Source of the DNA: Photobacterium profundum
GTDB taxonomy: Bacteria; Pseudomonadota; Gammaproteobacteria; Enterobacterales; Vibrionaceae
Length of the DNA: 54,889 bases
Direction of reading: 5' to 3'
NCBI RefSeq assembly: GCF_003026285.1
Contig: NZ_PYOD01000024.1
Location: 1 to 54,889 of the forward strand
In this document: piece after piece, positions 36,097 to 45,468 of the stretch
Numbering within the stretch: position 1 is the stretch's first letter
How the letters are laid out: every line of letters begins with the position of its first letter
Position numbers and translations under genes: made by a program
The notes under the pieces: generated by a model
What the model was told of the DNA's origin: nothing
Seen by the model: only the letters and a program-made list of their open reading frames with translations
The model's database searches: none

Positions 36097-36500
36097 TGAG
36101 ACTGAGCCGTCCGTCTTCTGCTCGTGAAGAAGCACAAATTGACATGACATCCATGCTAGACATTGTTTTTATCATGTTGATTTTCTTTATTGTTACCAGT
36201 TCATTCGTTCGAGAGTCTGGCGTTGAGGTTAATCGACCACAGGCGAATAATGTTGTTAGTCAAAAAGATGCAGGTATCTTTGTCGCTATCACATCTGCGA
36301 ATGATATTTACATTGATAAGCGCGTGGTTGATGTAGAACGTGTGCAAGCAATACTTGAACACCTATTACTTGAACAACCTGAAGCAACATTAGTTATTCA
36401 AGCTGACGAACATGCTTATAACGGTACCGTTGTAAAAGTGATGGATGCTGCGAAAGGCGCAGGGGTCAATAATATCGCGTTGGCAGCGGAGAAGCGCTAA
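36096..36500 (+). CDS. exbD2: Biopolymer transport protein ExbD2
   Basis: 134 aa. A single N-terminal membrane helix (MTSMLDIVFIMLIFFIVTSSF) carries the essential Asp at residue 22, followed by a periplasmic TolR-like domain ending in VKVMDAAKGAGVNNIALAAEKR. The ATG at 36096 has AGGAG 6 bases upstream and overlaps the exbB2 stop. tonB2 starts inside its stop codon. Confidence 0.92.
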   Translation: MRLSRPSSAREEAQIDMTSMLDIVFIMLIFFIVTSSFVRESGVEVNRPQANNVVSQKDAGIFVAITSANDIYIDKRVVDVERVQAILEHLLLEQPEATLVIQADEHAYNGTVVKVMDAAKGAGVNNIALAAEKR

Positions 36501-37171
36501 TGCCTTTAAACTCAGGTGTAATTGTGCCTTCTCGTTCTATTTTTCAATCATCATTCATTCGGTTATTGGTCGCATTACCTGTATCTGCTGCTGTGGCCTT
36601 GGGGCTATTCACCTTTATGGCCTGGATGGTAGACAATGGACATAAAGGAGTTCCAGAAAAGTCTGAGGTTTTAGCATTCGATATCGTCATGGTTGAGCAA
36701 GAACGAGATGCACAACGCCGTCAGCGTACCGTACCAGAAAAACCGGATACGCCAGAACCGCCACCAGAAGCAGCACCGAGAAGTTCTCAATCAGCTGTTA
36801 CTGCCACTTCTGCACCATCAATGCCGACCTTAGGTTTGGATACGGCAATTACAGGGCTTGCTATTAGTGTGCCTCAGTTTTCAGATTTTGGGGCGAACCA
36901 GCAAGCTATGCCGCTGTACCGTGTAGAGCCTAAATATCCTACGCGTGCAATGAAGCAAGGCGCTGAAGGTTTTGTTGTGTTGTCGTTCACTATTGATGCA
37001 CAAGGCCGTCCAACCGATGTTGAAATACTAGATGCGAAACCACGTCGCTTATTCGAAAGAGAAGCAATTCGTGCACTGCGTAAATGGAAATATCAGGCTA
37101 AAGTTGTTGATGGAAAAGCCATTCCTCAGCAAGGTCAAACTATTCGTCTTGAATTTAAGTTAAATAAATAA
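36500..37171 (+). CDS. tonB2: Energy transducer TonB2
   Basis: 223 aa. An uncleaved N-terminal anchor (about 22-45) precedes a fairly short proline/glutamate-rich stretch (PEKPDTPEPPPEAAP). The C-terminal TonB domain has YRVEPKYPTRAMKQGAEGFV, the VVLSFTIDAQGRPTDVEI strand and the end GQTIRLEFKLNK. The linker is shorter than in TonB1, as known for TonB2 proteins. It spans the periplasm to energise outer-membrane iron receptors. One-base overlaps with exbD2 and the next gene indicate one operon. Confidence 0.92.
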   Translation: MPLNSGVIVPSRSIFQSSFIRLLVALPVSAAVALGLFTFMAWMVDNGHKGVPEKSEVLAFDIVMVEQERDAQRRQRTVPEKPDTPEPPPEAAPRSSQSAVTATSAPSMPTLGLDTAITGLAISVPQFSDFGANQQAMPLYRVEPKYPTRAMKQGAEGFVVLSFTIDAQGRPTDVEILDAKPRRLFEREAIRALRKWKYQAKVVDGKAIPQQGQTIRLEFKLNK

Positions 37172-38343
37172 TGAATATAAAAAGCGTTGTGATCACCTGT
37201 ACCTTAATGCTTTGTATTTCGATGAGCGTTAAAGCGCAAGACCTCAGCCAATTTACTGCTGGTAAAGTTCAGCGTGCTCATCATTTGCAACAAGAAGATA
37301 AATTAGGTGAGGCCATTACGCTATTGGCAGAGCTAAACCCTTCAAGGGCGTACGACAAAGCATTTGTTAAGCGTATGTTGGGTATTTTCTATTGGCAAAA
37401 AGGCAATACTAAAAGTTCGATTGTTAATCTGTCTTACGCTGTCGACAGTGGTTTATTAAACGATGAGCAAGCTTGGGTAACTCAGCGAATGTTGGCTGAT
37501 ATTTTATTGTCAGAACAGCAGTTTACATCGGCATTACCTCATTATTATACGTTATCGAAAAATATACCTGATAATCAGAAAGCAGATGAATTGTGGCTGC
37601 GTATAGCACAATCACACTATCAAATTGAAGAGTGGGACAGGGTGCTTGCTGCCTTAAAACAGTACGATAGATTCAATAGAAAAGTGGATGTACAACCGTT
37701 AACCATTAAATTGGGTGCTCAACTTCAACTTAAACACTGGAAAGGTGCGATTACCACACTGAACGGCTTAATTGGTTTAGAACCAAATAAAACCATATGG
37801 TGGCAGCAATTAGCGGGCATTCAAATTCGTATTGGGCGTTCTAATGATGCACTGGATACTTTAGCATTAGCTAAGCATCAAGGTGTCGATCTTCGTCAGC
37901 AAGATTTAAAAACACTCGCCCAACTTTATGCGCAACGTGGCATTCCTGAACGTGCCGCAATGTTATTTAGTGAATTGAGAGGGGCGTCTTCGGATGCAAA
38001 ATTACTCTCTGATCAAGCGATGTATTGGCAGATGGCCAAAGAATGGAATAAAGCAATTTCTATTTGGGCTAAAGCGGCAAAGCTAGATAATAAATACCGT
38101 TGGCAATTAGCTCAGCTATTATTGCAAGAAGGACATTACCATAAAGCATTAACAGAGCTAGAACGCGTGAAAGATAAAACTAAAAGAGCGGATGTTGAGC
38201 TTGCCAAGGTACGCGCCTATTACAAGCTAGAAGACTTTGACCGTGCCATTATTCATGCCAAGCAAGCGAATAATATGAACTCTTCTTCGGCGTCAAAAAG
38301 TTGGATTCGATACCTTAGTCAAATACGCGACATGCAAAGTTAA
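37171..38343 (+). CDS. TPR-repeat periplasmic protein of the TonB2 cluster
   Basis: 390 aa. Signal peptide to about residue 22 (SVKAQ), then TPR-like helical repeats through most of the chain, seen as SHYQIEEWDRVLAALKQYD, AKEWNKAISIWAKAAKLD and AYYKLEDFDRAIIHAKQAN. A TPR protein is the usual last gene of Vibrio TonB2 operons; its mechanistic part is not settled. It starts in the tonB2 stop codon (TAATG). Confidence 0.85.
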   Translation: MNIKSVVITCTLMLCISMSVKAQDLSQFTAGKVQRAHHLQQEDKLGEAITLLAELNPSRAYDKAFVKRMLGIFYWQKGNTKSSIVNLSYAVDSGLLNDEQAWVTQRMLADILLSEQQFTSALPHYYTLSKNIPDNQKADELWLRIAQSHYQIEEWDRVLAALKQYDRFNRKVDVQPLTIKLGAQLQLKHWKGAITTLNGLIGLEPNKTIWWQQLAGIQIRIGRSNDALDTLALAKHQGVDLRQQDLKTLAQLYAQRGIPERAAMLFSELRGASSDAKLLSDQAMYWQMAKEWNKAISIWAKAAKLDNKYRWQLAQLLLQEGHYHKALTELERVKDKTKRADVELAKVRAYYKLEDFDRAIIHAKQANNMNSSSASKSWIRYLSQIRDMQS

Positions 38344-38509
38344 TCGCTTTAACATCTAGATTTATAACGTGATTTATCGTTGATGAATGCATCATTATTG
38401 TATCTTCACTTCCAATCTAATAAAAATGACTTAGAAAAAGTATTGTTATTATTGATTGATCTGATTTTATTATTTAGAATGCGAATCGTTTTTATTAAGA
38501 GTAAGTGCT

Positions 38510-39178
38510 GTGTCAAATATTCTGGTTGTTGATGACGATGTAATGCTGTGCGAATTATTAACTGAAGTGCTGAGTGAAGAAGGTTACGATGTTCATTGTC
38601 TTCACGATGGTGAAAGTGCCCTGACGTACATGCAAGCACATTCTGTTGATTTAGTATTGCTGGATGTGATGCTACCGAATATTGATGGTTTACAAGTCGC
38701 ACGCCGTATTTGCCAACGTTTTGCCACACCTATTCTGATGCTAACCGCATTGGGTGATGAAGCATCTATGTTAGATGGTTTACAAGCTGGCGCCGATCAA
38801 TATGTCGCTAAACCTTTCCGTGTACCTGAATTACTGGCAAGAATCACGTCGATACTACGTAGAGTCGGGCTTGAACGTCAACGTCAGGGATTGAATAACT
38901 GCACGGCTGATTTGTCGATACAGTTTTCAAGATTACCGCTAACGGGCACCGAATCTGAGCTGCTTGAATACCTTATTAAGCACGACGGTATTGTGGTCTC
39001 TAAAGCTGAATTGCAAAAAGAAGTGTTGAAAAAAGATCTTTGCCCATTTGATCGGAATCTCGATATGCATATCAGCAATATTAGACGAAAAATGCTGCAG
39101 TCAGGCTTGTCAAAGCAACACATTAAAACAGTACGTGGTAAAGGTTATAGCTTTTACGAAAGTGTTAATGTTGCGTAA
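38510..39178 (+). CDS. OmpR-family response regulator (CpxR-like)
   Basis: 222 aa with a GTG start. Receiver: acidic D8-D10, phospho-acceptor D52 in LLDVMLP, T79 and K101. The C-terminal winged helix has the segment RNLDMHISNIRRKML and KTVRGKGYSFYE, both close to CpxR. It precedes a CpxA-like kinase gene by 31 bp. It might be the CpxR orthologue or a paralogue; its position after the TonB2 operon and the unusual DLCPFDR loop leave this open. Confidence 0.87.
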   Translation: MSNILVVDDDVMLCELLTEVLSEEGYDVHCLHDGESALTYMQAHSVDLVLLDVMLPNIDGLQVARRICQRFATPILMLTALGDEASMLDGLQAGADQYVAKPFRVPELLARITSILRRVGLERQRQGLNNCTADLSIQFSRLPLTGTESELLEYLIKHDGIVVSKAELQKEVLKKDLCPFDRNLDMHISNIRRKMLQSGLSKQHIKTVRGKGYSFYESVNVA

Positions 39179-39209
39179 GGTGTTACGCAAATCGATAACG
39201 TGAAACTTA

Positions 39210-40601
39210 ATGAATTCAATTTTTTCTAATGTTTTTTCTCCCTTACGCGCTATTAATGATCGCTGTGGATTAGCTGTAAGGTTATTCTCTTATTTCGCCA
39301 TTATTTTATTGTTAATTCTTGGTATTCAAAATGTGGCAGAAGTTGCGTTAGTCAAAGCAATGTTACGTATACCAGATCAAATACAAGAACAGATGCTCGA
39401 TATCGCAAACCAAGCTGAAATCATGATAGCTGATGGTGACATGTATGAATTGGCTGACTGGGAACGAGGACAACCTTATTACCTTTTTGTATTAAATCAA
39501 GAAAATAGGTCATTAAGTGGGAGAGATATGCACCCACATTTTGAATTTAAATTGGCGTATATCAGGCAGATTGACTCATTGTTAGAAAGTCGTGTTAATC
39601 GACCAATTATAGAAATACCGTTACGCGATGGTAATCGTTTAGTTATTCAGTTTCCGCTTGATCAGCATCCTGCTCATCATTTTAAATTGTATTTTGGCTT
39701 AATTAAAATATTTATAGCCGCTCTTATTCTATGTGTATTTTCATTATTACTGGCTCGATACTTACAACGACCATTAAATAAATTACAAGAAGCCAGTCGT
39801 CGTTTATCTGAAGGGGATTTTAGTGTTCGAGTGACTAGTGAGGTGGGACGTGGCGTTAAAGAGTTTCGAGAGTTAGCCCATGATTTTGATCATATGACAT
39901 TTCGTATTCAAACATTGGCAGAACAGCAAAAACGTTTAATTAGAGATGTTTCTCATGAATTGCGTACACCGCTAGCGCGTCATAATCTGGCTTTACATTT
40001 ACTTAGAAAAAGAACGCCTGAAGAGAACCAGCATTTATTAGATCGTCTTGAGCATGAATCTGATGAAATGAATAACCTAGTGACTGAAATTTTAGAGTTT
40101 AGTCGCATTGAGAACGCGAGTTATTCTGCGAGTTTAGAACCATTACAACTTGAGATCTTTTGCCAAGCGCAAGTGTTAGAAAGTCAGATGTGTTTGAAAC
40201 CGAAGCAACGTTTAATGGGGTATTTTGATAATGAAACCCCCTTGGTTCTTGCTGATAGCCGTTTGTTATTACGTGTTATTAAAAATTTATTAGTCAATGC
40301 AAGCAAGTATGCCGGAGAGCAGGCAACAATCACGATCACGGTTCAATTACCACAAGAGCGTGAAGGGCAATATGTTCAAGTGATTATTGAAGATGACGGT
40401 AAGGGGATAGATCCCCAGTATCTAAAACGTATTTTTAACCCTTTTACACGCTTGGAAGAAGCCCGTGACAAGCAATCAGGTGGTTATGGCTTAGGGTTGG
40501 CGATTGTAAAAGAATCGATGGTGCTAATGAAAGGTCAGGTAGAAGCAGATAATAGATTGCAGGGAGGTTTACGTATTACCTTGTTATTTCCTGTTTTATA
40601 G
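39210..40601 (+). CDS. Sensor histidine kinase (CpxA-like)
   Basis: 463 aa. TM1 about 24-41, a periplasmic loop to about 160, TM2 about 162-183, then HAMP. The HisKA box has RDVSHELRTPLAR with His249 as the autophosphorylation site. The HATPase domain contains NLLVNASKYAG (N box), EDDGKGI (G1) and GGYGLGLAIVKESM (G2). The architecture and H-box context resemble CpxA, which senses envelope protein misfolding. It forms a two-gene operon with the regulator and ends at a terminator. Confidence 0.9.
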   Translation: MNSIFSNVFSPLRAINDRCGLAVRLFSYFAIILLLILGIQNVAEVALVKAMLRIPDQIQEQMLDIANQAEIMIADGDMYELADWERGQPYYLFVLNQENRSLSGRDMHPHFEFKLAYIRQIDSLLESRVNRPIIEIPLRDGNRLVIQFPLDQHPAHHFKLYFGLIKIFIAALILCVFSLLLARYLQRPLNKLQEASRRLSEGDFSVRVTSEVGRGVKEFRELAHDFDHMTFRIQTLAEQQKRLIRDVSHELRTPLARHNLALHLLRKRTPEENQHLLDRLEHESDEMNNLVTEILEFSRIENASYSASLEPLQLEIFCQAQVLESQMCLKPKQRLMGYFDNETPLVLADSRLLLRVIKNLLVNASKYAGEQATITITVQLPQEREGQYVQVIIEDDGKGIDPQYLKRIFNPFTRLEEARDKQSGGYGLGLAIVKESMVLMKGQVEADNRLQGGLRITLLFPVL

Positions 40602-40605
40602 ACAC

Positions 40606-40638
40606 AAAAAAACAGCGACCCTAGAATCGCTGTTTTTA
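40606..40638. terminator. Terminator after the two-component pair
   Basis: AAAAACAGCGA / TCGCTGTTTTT perfect 11-bp stem with an 8-base loop, between convergent genes. Confidence 0.88.
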
Positions 40639-40685
40639 GTTACTGTTCTTACGATTTCTAATTACGATGAATAAGTCTGCGGTTA

Positions 40686-42533
40686 TCAGCGGCCATACGT
40701 TGATACAATAAATTGCTCGAATTCATTGCACATGTCGTTATCAGACTGGGCATTGTTAGCTAATTTGTTGCCACCATCAATGATATTGATGCTGGCATTC
40801 AAAGAAGCAACCTCAGCTCGTGTTCTCGACTCCAGTGCTGATATTTTCTTCTGCTCGATTTCCCATGCTTGCTCAGATGATAAGTTACACTCATCTGCTA
40901 GATATTTTGCGTTAAAGCCTTCGCCAGTCAAGTTTACGATGGTACCGTTATGATTAACGCTGTTACCGCCATTCCAGTAATATTTTGCTAGTAGCGGTCC
41001 GATTTCTGGATTATCGGTTAAGTAGCCAAGTTTCTCTGTTAGGTAAGCTCTTGTTTGATAGACCGCCATATGAGCAAGTAAGTAGCCTTGGTAAGCACAT
41101 GACGCTTCGTCTGATAAAAGATGTGGAATCGCCATTAGCGGGCGTGGACTAGCATCCAGACCGAGAATTTTCTTTTCCATGTCTCTTGCCAATTTCGTTA
41201 CCGTTTCAGCATTCAGTTCTTTATCACTGAGTTGATATAATGCACGCTCAAAATAGGGAACAACCAAGATACTTCTTTCACCGTAAGCCATAAACGGTTG
41301 CTTGCTATCTATAATTGCTTTAATTACCTTATCGGGTACAGCATTTCCTTCTGCATCTAATGCATATTGTTTTAGCCAATCAGCATCGCCTAATAGGCTG
41401 TCACAAAACATCGACTGTGTTTCAGCATAAGCCATAGAAGTTGGTGCAAATTCTTGGGCAAAACAGGGCGCATTCATTTTTACATTCGAGAAATGCGCAG
41501 CGTGCCCGCCCTCATGGAATAAGGTATTGATACCGTCATAGCCACTGCCTATTTGGTCGGGCTTTGCGTTACTGGTGAAGTTCACTTTTGCAGGTATCCA
41601 ATTACCTTGGTCGTAGAACGACGGAACAGGTCCATGGCAGAATCCGTTTTGGTACTTACCTTTACGATCAAGTAGATCTAATGTTAATTCAGCACCTGAG
41701 TAGTCAATGTTTAAACGGCCAAACGATTCAACCCAACGACGTAACGACTGAGAAAATGGCACGTAAGGGTCTAAATCTCGCATAGCATCGCCCGAAAACG
41801 AGTATACAAAGTTATGCCCTTGTACCGATTGCGGACCAAGTGAGTCGATTAAGTTGTTTAAGCTATTTTGATGGCTGTCTTTTGTTCTTGCTTCGAAATC
41901 ATCAAGAATCGTGAACAACTCAGCGGTTGTCATCTGTTCTGTTTTGACAATGGAGTAATCAAAGAAGTTGTTATAGCCTAATGATTTGGCGAATTTGTTG
42001 CGCAGCTTTACTAACGCTAAAAATCCGTTCTGTAGTAACCATTGCTCTAAATCTAATAGTGCTTGATGCGATGATTGACGTACTTGCTCGTTAGCACTTG
42101 TACGAATATTCGATGACAATACAGGCAGCGAACCTTCCGCTTTCTCGCCATCTTCACCGATATACGTCATAACGTACTGTTGCTTTTTTTCAAATAAACT
42201 GGCTTCGAACTTAATGAGTTCAGCTTTAAGTTGCTGCGCTTCTTCAGACTCTAGAGCATGTGCTTGAAAAGTAGCCAGCCATCCTTTTAGTCCGATCAAT
42301 GTTTGTGTCTTTTCATCTGATTCTTCAAGAGATTCAGCGACTTTGATCTGCGCTTGTACATCATAGATTTGAGAAGAGGCGCTTAAAAAAGCATTCCAAG
42401 CGGTTTCTGCTTTCGTCGAGCCATCATGATCATCACTCATACCCATGTAGGTATCCCAAAAGAAATCTTCTTTTGTTCGGTGAATAGACAAGTAACGCTC
42501 GTTGAGTGAGTTAAGATAGGCAGTAGCTGTCAT
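40686..42533 (-). CDS. M3-family zinc oligopeptidase (PepF/PrlC group)
   Basis: 615 aa from the ATG at 42533 (AGGGAC upstream); a GTG at 42557 is possible but less likely. The zinc motif FHEGGHAAHF has H340, E341 and H344, and the third ligand is in YAETQSMFCDSLL. Segments such as NSVNHNGTIVNLTGEGF and YERYLSIHRTKEDFFWDTYM-like N-terminus fit the M3 oligoendopeptidase group. It is cytoplasmic and degrades short peptides. Monocistronic. Confidence 0.87.
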   Translation of the reverse strand: MTATAYLNSLNERYLSIHRTKEDFFWDTYMGMSDDHDGSTKAETAWNAFLSASSQIYDVQAQIKVAESLEESDEKTQTLIGLKGWLATFQAHALESEEAQQLKAELIKFEASLFEKKQQYVMTYIGEDGEKAEGSLPVLSSNIRTSANEQVRQSSHQALLDLEQWLLQNGFLALVKLRNKFAKSLGYNNFFDYSIVKTEQMTTAELFTILDDFEARTKDSHQNSLNNLIDSLGPQSVQGHNFVYSFSGDAMRDLDPYVPFSQSLRRWVESFGRLNIDYSGAELTLDLLDRKGKYQNGFCHGPVPSFYDQGNWIPAKVNFTSNAKPDQIGSGYDGINTLFHEGGHAAHFSNVKMNAPCFAQEFAPTSMAYAETQSMFCDSLLGDADWLKQYALDAEGNAVPDKVIKAIIDSKQPFMAYGERSILVVPYFERALYQLSDKELNAETVTKLARDMEKKILGLDASPRPLMAIPHLLSDEASCAYQGYLLAHMAVYQTRAYLTEKLGYLTDNPEIGPLLAKYYWNGGNSVNHNGTIVNLTGEGFNAKYLADECNLSSEQAWEIEQKKISALESRTRAEVASLNASINIIDGGNKLANNAQSDNDMCNEFEQFIVSTYGR

Positions 42534-42733
42534 TATCGTCCCTATAAATGTAAGCACGTGATTAATTTAAATATTATATGTCTATTTTTAATGAGATTCA
42601 CGTTTAAAAATAGTGAGTTATAGTATTTATACTGTAAACGATGATATACATACAAGAGTGGAAGCTAAGTGTTTGTTGCTTTTAATGGTACTGATTGTTT
42701 TACAGCCGCCAAAAATATTTCAAGGAAGAGATC

Positions 42734-43264
42734 ATGTTTACAGTAACTGTCGATAATGACATCAAATTATGTTTACTACAGCCGTCGTTTGCCCCTCGAT
42801 ATGTAGAGTTAGCACAAGAAAATCATGAGTATTTGTCTCAATGGTTATCATGGCCATACTTTTGTAAAACCGAAGCTGAATTTAACGACTTTATTCAACT
42901 CTCTCTTCATAATTATGCCGATAATAAGTCGATGACTTGTGCGATTGAATATAAAGGTTCAATTGTCGGCAATATGGGCTTTAATACCATTAATCACGAT
43001 ATCAAAAAAGTTGAAATCGGCTATTGGCTAGCAGCGAATATGCAAGGAAAGGGTATTGTTACGCAATCGTGCCAATACCTTATTGATTATGCTTTCTCTC
43101 ATTTGAATATGAATAAAGTCGAAATTTCAGCAGCAGTAGACAATGCTGCAAGCCGGGCTGTGTGTGAGCGTTTAGGCATGGAATTAGAAGGAGTAATCAC
43201 GAATGCCGAGAGAGTGGGTGATCGTATCCTAACTCATGCTATTTACGGATTGCATAGAAAATAA
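42734..43264 (+). CDS. GNAT acetyltransferase (RimJ/RimL type)
   Basis: 176 aa from the ATG at 42734, which has AAGGAAGAG just upstream; the frame is open from 42695. The GNAT acetyl-CoA loop is YWLAANMQGKGIVTQSCQYLI, preceded by IGYW, and followed by VEISAAVDNAASRAVCERLG, typical of RimL/RimJ/SpeG-like enzymes. The N-terminal LVELAQENHEYLSQWL pattern places it near the ribosomal-protein serine/alanine acetyltransferases, but the substrate is unknown. Confidence 0.83.
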   Translation: MFTVTVDNDIKLCLLQPSFAPRYVELAQENHEYLSQWLSWPYFCKTEAEFNDFIQLSLHNYADNKSMTCAIEYKGSIVGNMGFNTINHDIKKVEIGYWLAANMQGKGIVTQSCQYLIDYAFSHLNMNKVEISAAVDNAASRAVCERLGMELEGVITNAERVGDRILTHAIYGLHRK

Positions 43265-43296
43265 TGTAGAGCAGTTCTCATGATAGAGGTGGTTAT

Positions 43297-43836
43297 ATGA
43301 CGTTATCTGAAAAACAAACAGGGGTATTAAAAGGCATGCTGGTGGGGGCTTTAACATCAGTATTATTTATTGTCTTAGGCGTTTGTTTTAATCCATTTTC
43401 ATATGAAATGACAATACCATTAATTGACCGGTTAGCTATTTTAGGTTATTCACTCATTTTACCGCTGGCATTTTTAGTGATGTCTGTGGGGCGTTTAGCT
43501 AAACATCGTTTCTTCACTCCAGAAGACATTGACGGTAGCGGCTTATCGAGTGGTTCTGCAAAAGCTAAAATTTTACAGGGTTTATTGCAAAATACACTTG
43601 AACAGTTTGGTATAGCCTTAGGTATATATGTTATTTGGTCTTTAATTATGCCCGGTACTTGGTTATCAGTTATACCATTGGCGGCAATAGTCTTTGCTGC
43701 TGGTCGTTGTTTATTTTTTTGGGGGTATGAAAAGGGAGCAGCATCAAGAGCGTTGGGTTTTGCATTAACATTCTATTCTTCTGTTGTCATGTTTGTTGTT
43801 TTATTTATTCACGTTATTGTGAATGTGTCTATCTAA
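43297..43836 (+). CDS. MAPEG-family membrane protein
   Basis: 179 aa with four membrane helices. The helix-2/3 segment LLQNTLEQFGIALGIYVIW has the conserved Asn and Glu of the MAPEG family (membrane-associated proteins in eicosanoid and glutathione metabolism). C-terminal AAGRCLFFWGYEKG contains the conserved Arg. Bacterial MAPEG proteins may be glutathione-dependent but few are tested. It lies between two GNAT genes, with small gaps (32 and 17 bp), so the three may be co-transcribed. Confidence 0.8.
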   Translation: MTLSEKQTGVLKGMLVGALTSVLFIVLGVCFNPFSYEMTIPLIDRLAILGYSLILPLAFLVMSVGRLAKHRFFTPEDIDGSGLSSGSAKAKILQGLLQNTLEQFGIALGIYVIWSLIMPGTWLSVIPLAAIVFAAGRCLFFWGYEKGAASRALGFALTFYSSVVMFVVLFIHVIVNVSI

Positions 43837-43853
43837 TAATAGAAAGGTGACTC

Positions 43854-44318
43854 ATGATTTTAATTAGACGTTATGTTGAATCTGATGCAATAGAAACGTG
43901 GGGCATCTTCTTTAATACGGTTCGCAATATCAACTCGCGAGACTACTCTGAACAACAGGTAAAGGCATGGGCACCTGAATCATTTGATTTTTCTCTTTGG
44001 CGAAAAAGGATGGATAGCATTAAACCCTTTATTGCTGAAATTAACGGTGTGGTGGTGGGTTATTCTGATTTACAGAGTGATGGCTTTATTGACCATTTCT
44101 TTTGCCACCATGAATACCAAGGTATGGGGGTTGGAAAAGCATTGATGACCCATATTTTGAATTGTGGCAGTAAAAAAAATATTCACCGTTACTATTCAGA
44201 AGTCAGTATTACCGCAAAACCTTTCTATGAACATTTTGGTTTTAAGGTAGTAAAAGCGCAAAATGTAGAAATAAGAGGGCAGACATTAACAAATTATATA
44301 ATGGAAAAAATTAGCTAG
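43854..44318 (+). CDS. GNAT acetyltransferase (YafP-like)
   Basis: 154 aa. Acetyl-CoA loop HHEYQGMGVGKALMTHIL; FIDHFFCH is the preceding strand and AKPFYEHFGF the C-terminal motif. The start IRRYVESDAIETWGIFFNTVRNIN resembles the YafP/ElaA-like stand-alone GNATs. Substrate unknown. Its gene ends at the left edge of the accessory island. Confidence 0.83.
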   Translation: MILIRRYVESDAIETWGIFFNTVRNINSRDYSEQQVKAWAPESFDFSLWRKRMDSIKPFIAEINGVVVGYSDLQSDGFIDHFFCHHEYQGMGVGKALMTHILNCGSKKNIHRYYSEVSITAKPFYEHFGFKVVKAQNVEIRGQTLTNYIMEKIS

Positions 44319-44575
44319 TGGATGGTATCTGGATAGGGTGCTTAATTGAGGTTGTTGTCGAAGATAGTCAGCAAGTAGGTGTCCCTGCTGGTGGACGGTA
44401 CCACCAATGTGATGGCTCAACGATCCCGCCATTTTACTATTCATTAAAAGAGAAGTGTCCTAGTCTTAAGCATCCCAATATCCCTGTTGTTGATATTGCA
44501 CCGAACATTAAGAAGTACACGTTCTTTTCGAAATTTATAATGAACATTATGTCAAATGGCCAATTATGGTTTTGA
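44319..44575 (+). other. Open frame of doubtful coding value
   Basis: 85 codons running from a GTG that overlaps the preceding TAG. There is no ribosome site of its own, and the translation (VPAGGRYHQCDGSTIPPFYYS and so on) matches nothing I know. It may be read-through of non-coding DNA or the remains of a lost gene at the boundary of the accessory island. Confidence 0.2.
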
Positions 44576-44626
44576 TACTAGTATATGGCGGCACTAGGTG
44601 AGTAGAACTATTGTTTCTTGGAAAAG

Positions 44627-45292
44627 CTAAGGGCAAAATTGATTATCCTCCAAATCGTTGCCAGTACTGTTTATTTCAACAAAATTTCCGGAGGGGTTAT
44701 TACAAGCCTTATTCCGCTTTATCTCGTTGTCGTTAGAGTCACCAAAAGAGAAACCGTTAGTATTATCGTTGGCTAGGTTTTTCCTCAGTTCGTTATCATC
44801 GGATCGACTAAAACCAAAACCGAAGACGTTACTGGTGGCTGTGTTTTCCTTTAGCTTGTTGTCATTAGAACCCTCCACCAAGAAACCGACGAAACTACCT
44901 ATGGCTGTGTTTTCTCTCAGTTCGATATCGTGAGAGTTACCCACAAAGAAACCGAACTCGCCGCCAGTAACCGAACTTCGTTTAATTCTATTTCCATGAG
45001 AGTCAATTACAATGATGCCTTCTCCTCCTCCAGATACAATAACATTACAGTTCTTAACGCGGACGCCTTTCTTATCAATTAGAGAGATACCTATACTGCC
45101 AGTGTTTGTACTGGTATTGACGGTGAAACCAGCGCAGTCCAGAGTAACATTGTTTACGACTATCTCGATCTTACCTATATGATCCTCGGTCAGAACTGTG
45201 TCAGTCATTATTGATAGTACACTGCCAGCGACACTTACCGACGACATCATCAAGCTAGAAAGGAGTATTAAAGAACACCTTACATTAGTCAT
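44627..45292 (-). CDS. Secreted parallel beta-helix protein (NosD-like repeats)
   Basis: 221 aa from the ATG at 45292, where a signal peptide (1-23, SSVSVAGS) begins. Residues from about 90 on contain tandem units of about 23 aa with the pattern S-N-D-N-E/K-L/I-K-x-N followed by N-x-F-G-F-x-F, typical of right-handed beta-helices (NosD/PbH1, periplasmic copper-binding and carbohydrate-active families). Two cysteine pairs could form disulfides. The frame stays open upstream to 45490 into DNA next to a MITE; that part is unlikely to be coding. Function unknown; located in the mobile-element region. Confidence 0.65.
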   Translation of the reverse strand: MTNVRCSLILLSSLMMSSVSVAGSVLSIMTDTVLTEDHIGKIEIVVNNVTLDCAGFTVNTSTNTGSIGISLIDKKGVRVKNCNVIVSGGGEGIIVIDSHGNRIKRSSVTGGEFGFFVGNSHDIELRENTAIGSFVGFLVEGSNDNKLKENTATSNVFGFGFSRSDDNELRKNLANDNTNGFSFGDSNDNEIKRNKACNNPSGNFVEINSTGNDLEDNQFCP

Positions 45293-45468
45293 TCTTTTTG
45301 TCTCTTTGATAATGCAGATTATTGTAGTGTAGTAAAAAGCTAATGGTCTAAAGGGCAGTCTCACCTCAGTCTTAAGAATGAGTCTCTCGCATGAGAATCT
45401 CAAGAGACGCAGGGAAACGTAGAGTACAGCATTTGCTAAGATCTGAGCGGGCTTATTCCACCAATTGG

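Noticed and set aside
38478..38496. Fur-box-like sequence before the CpxR-like gene
   Set aside because: Agrees at only about 13 of 18 consensus positions and lacks symmetry; not listed as a site.
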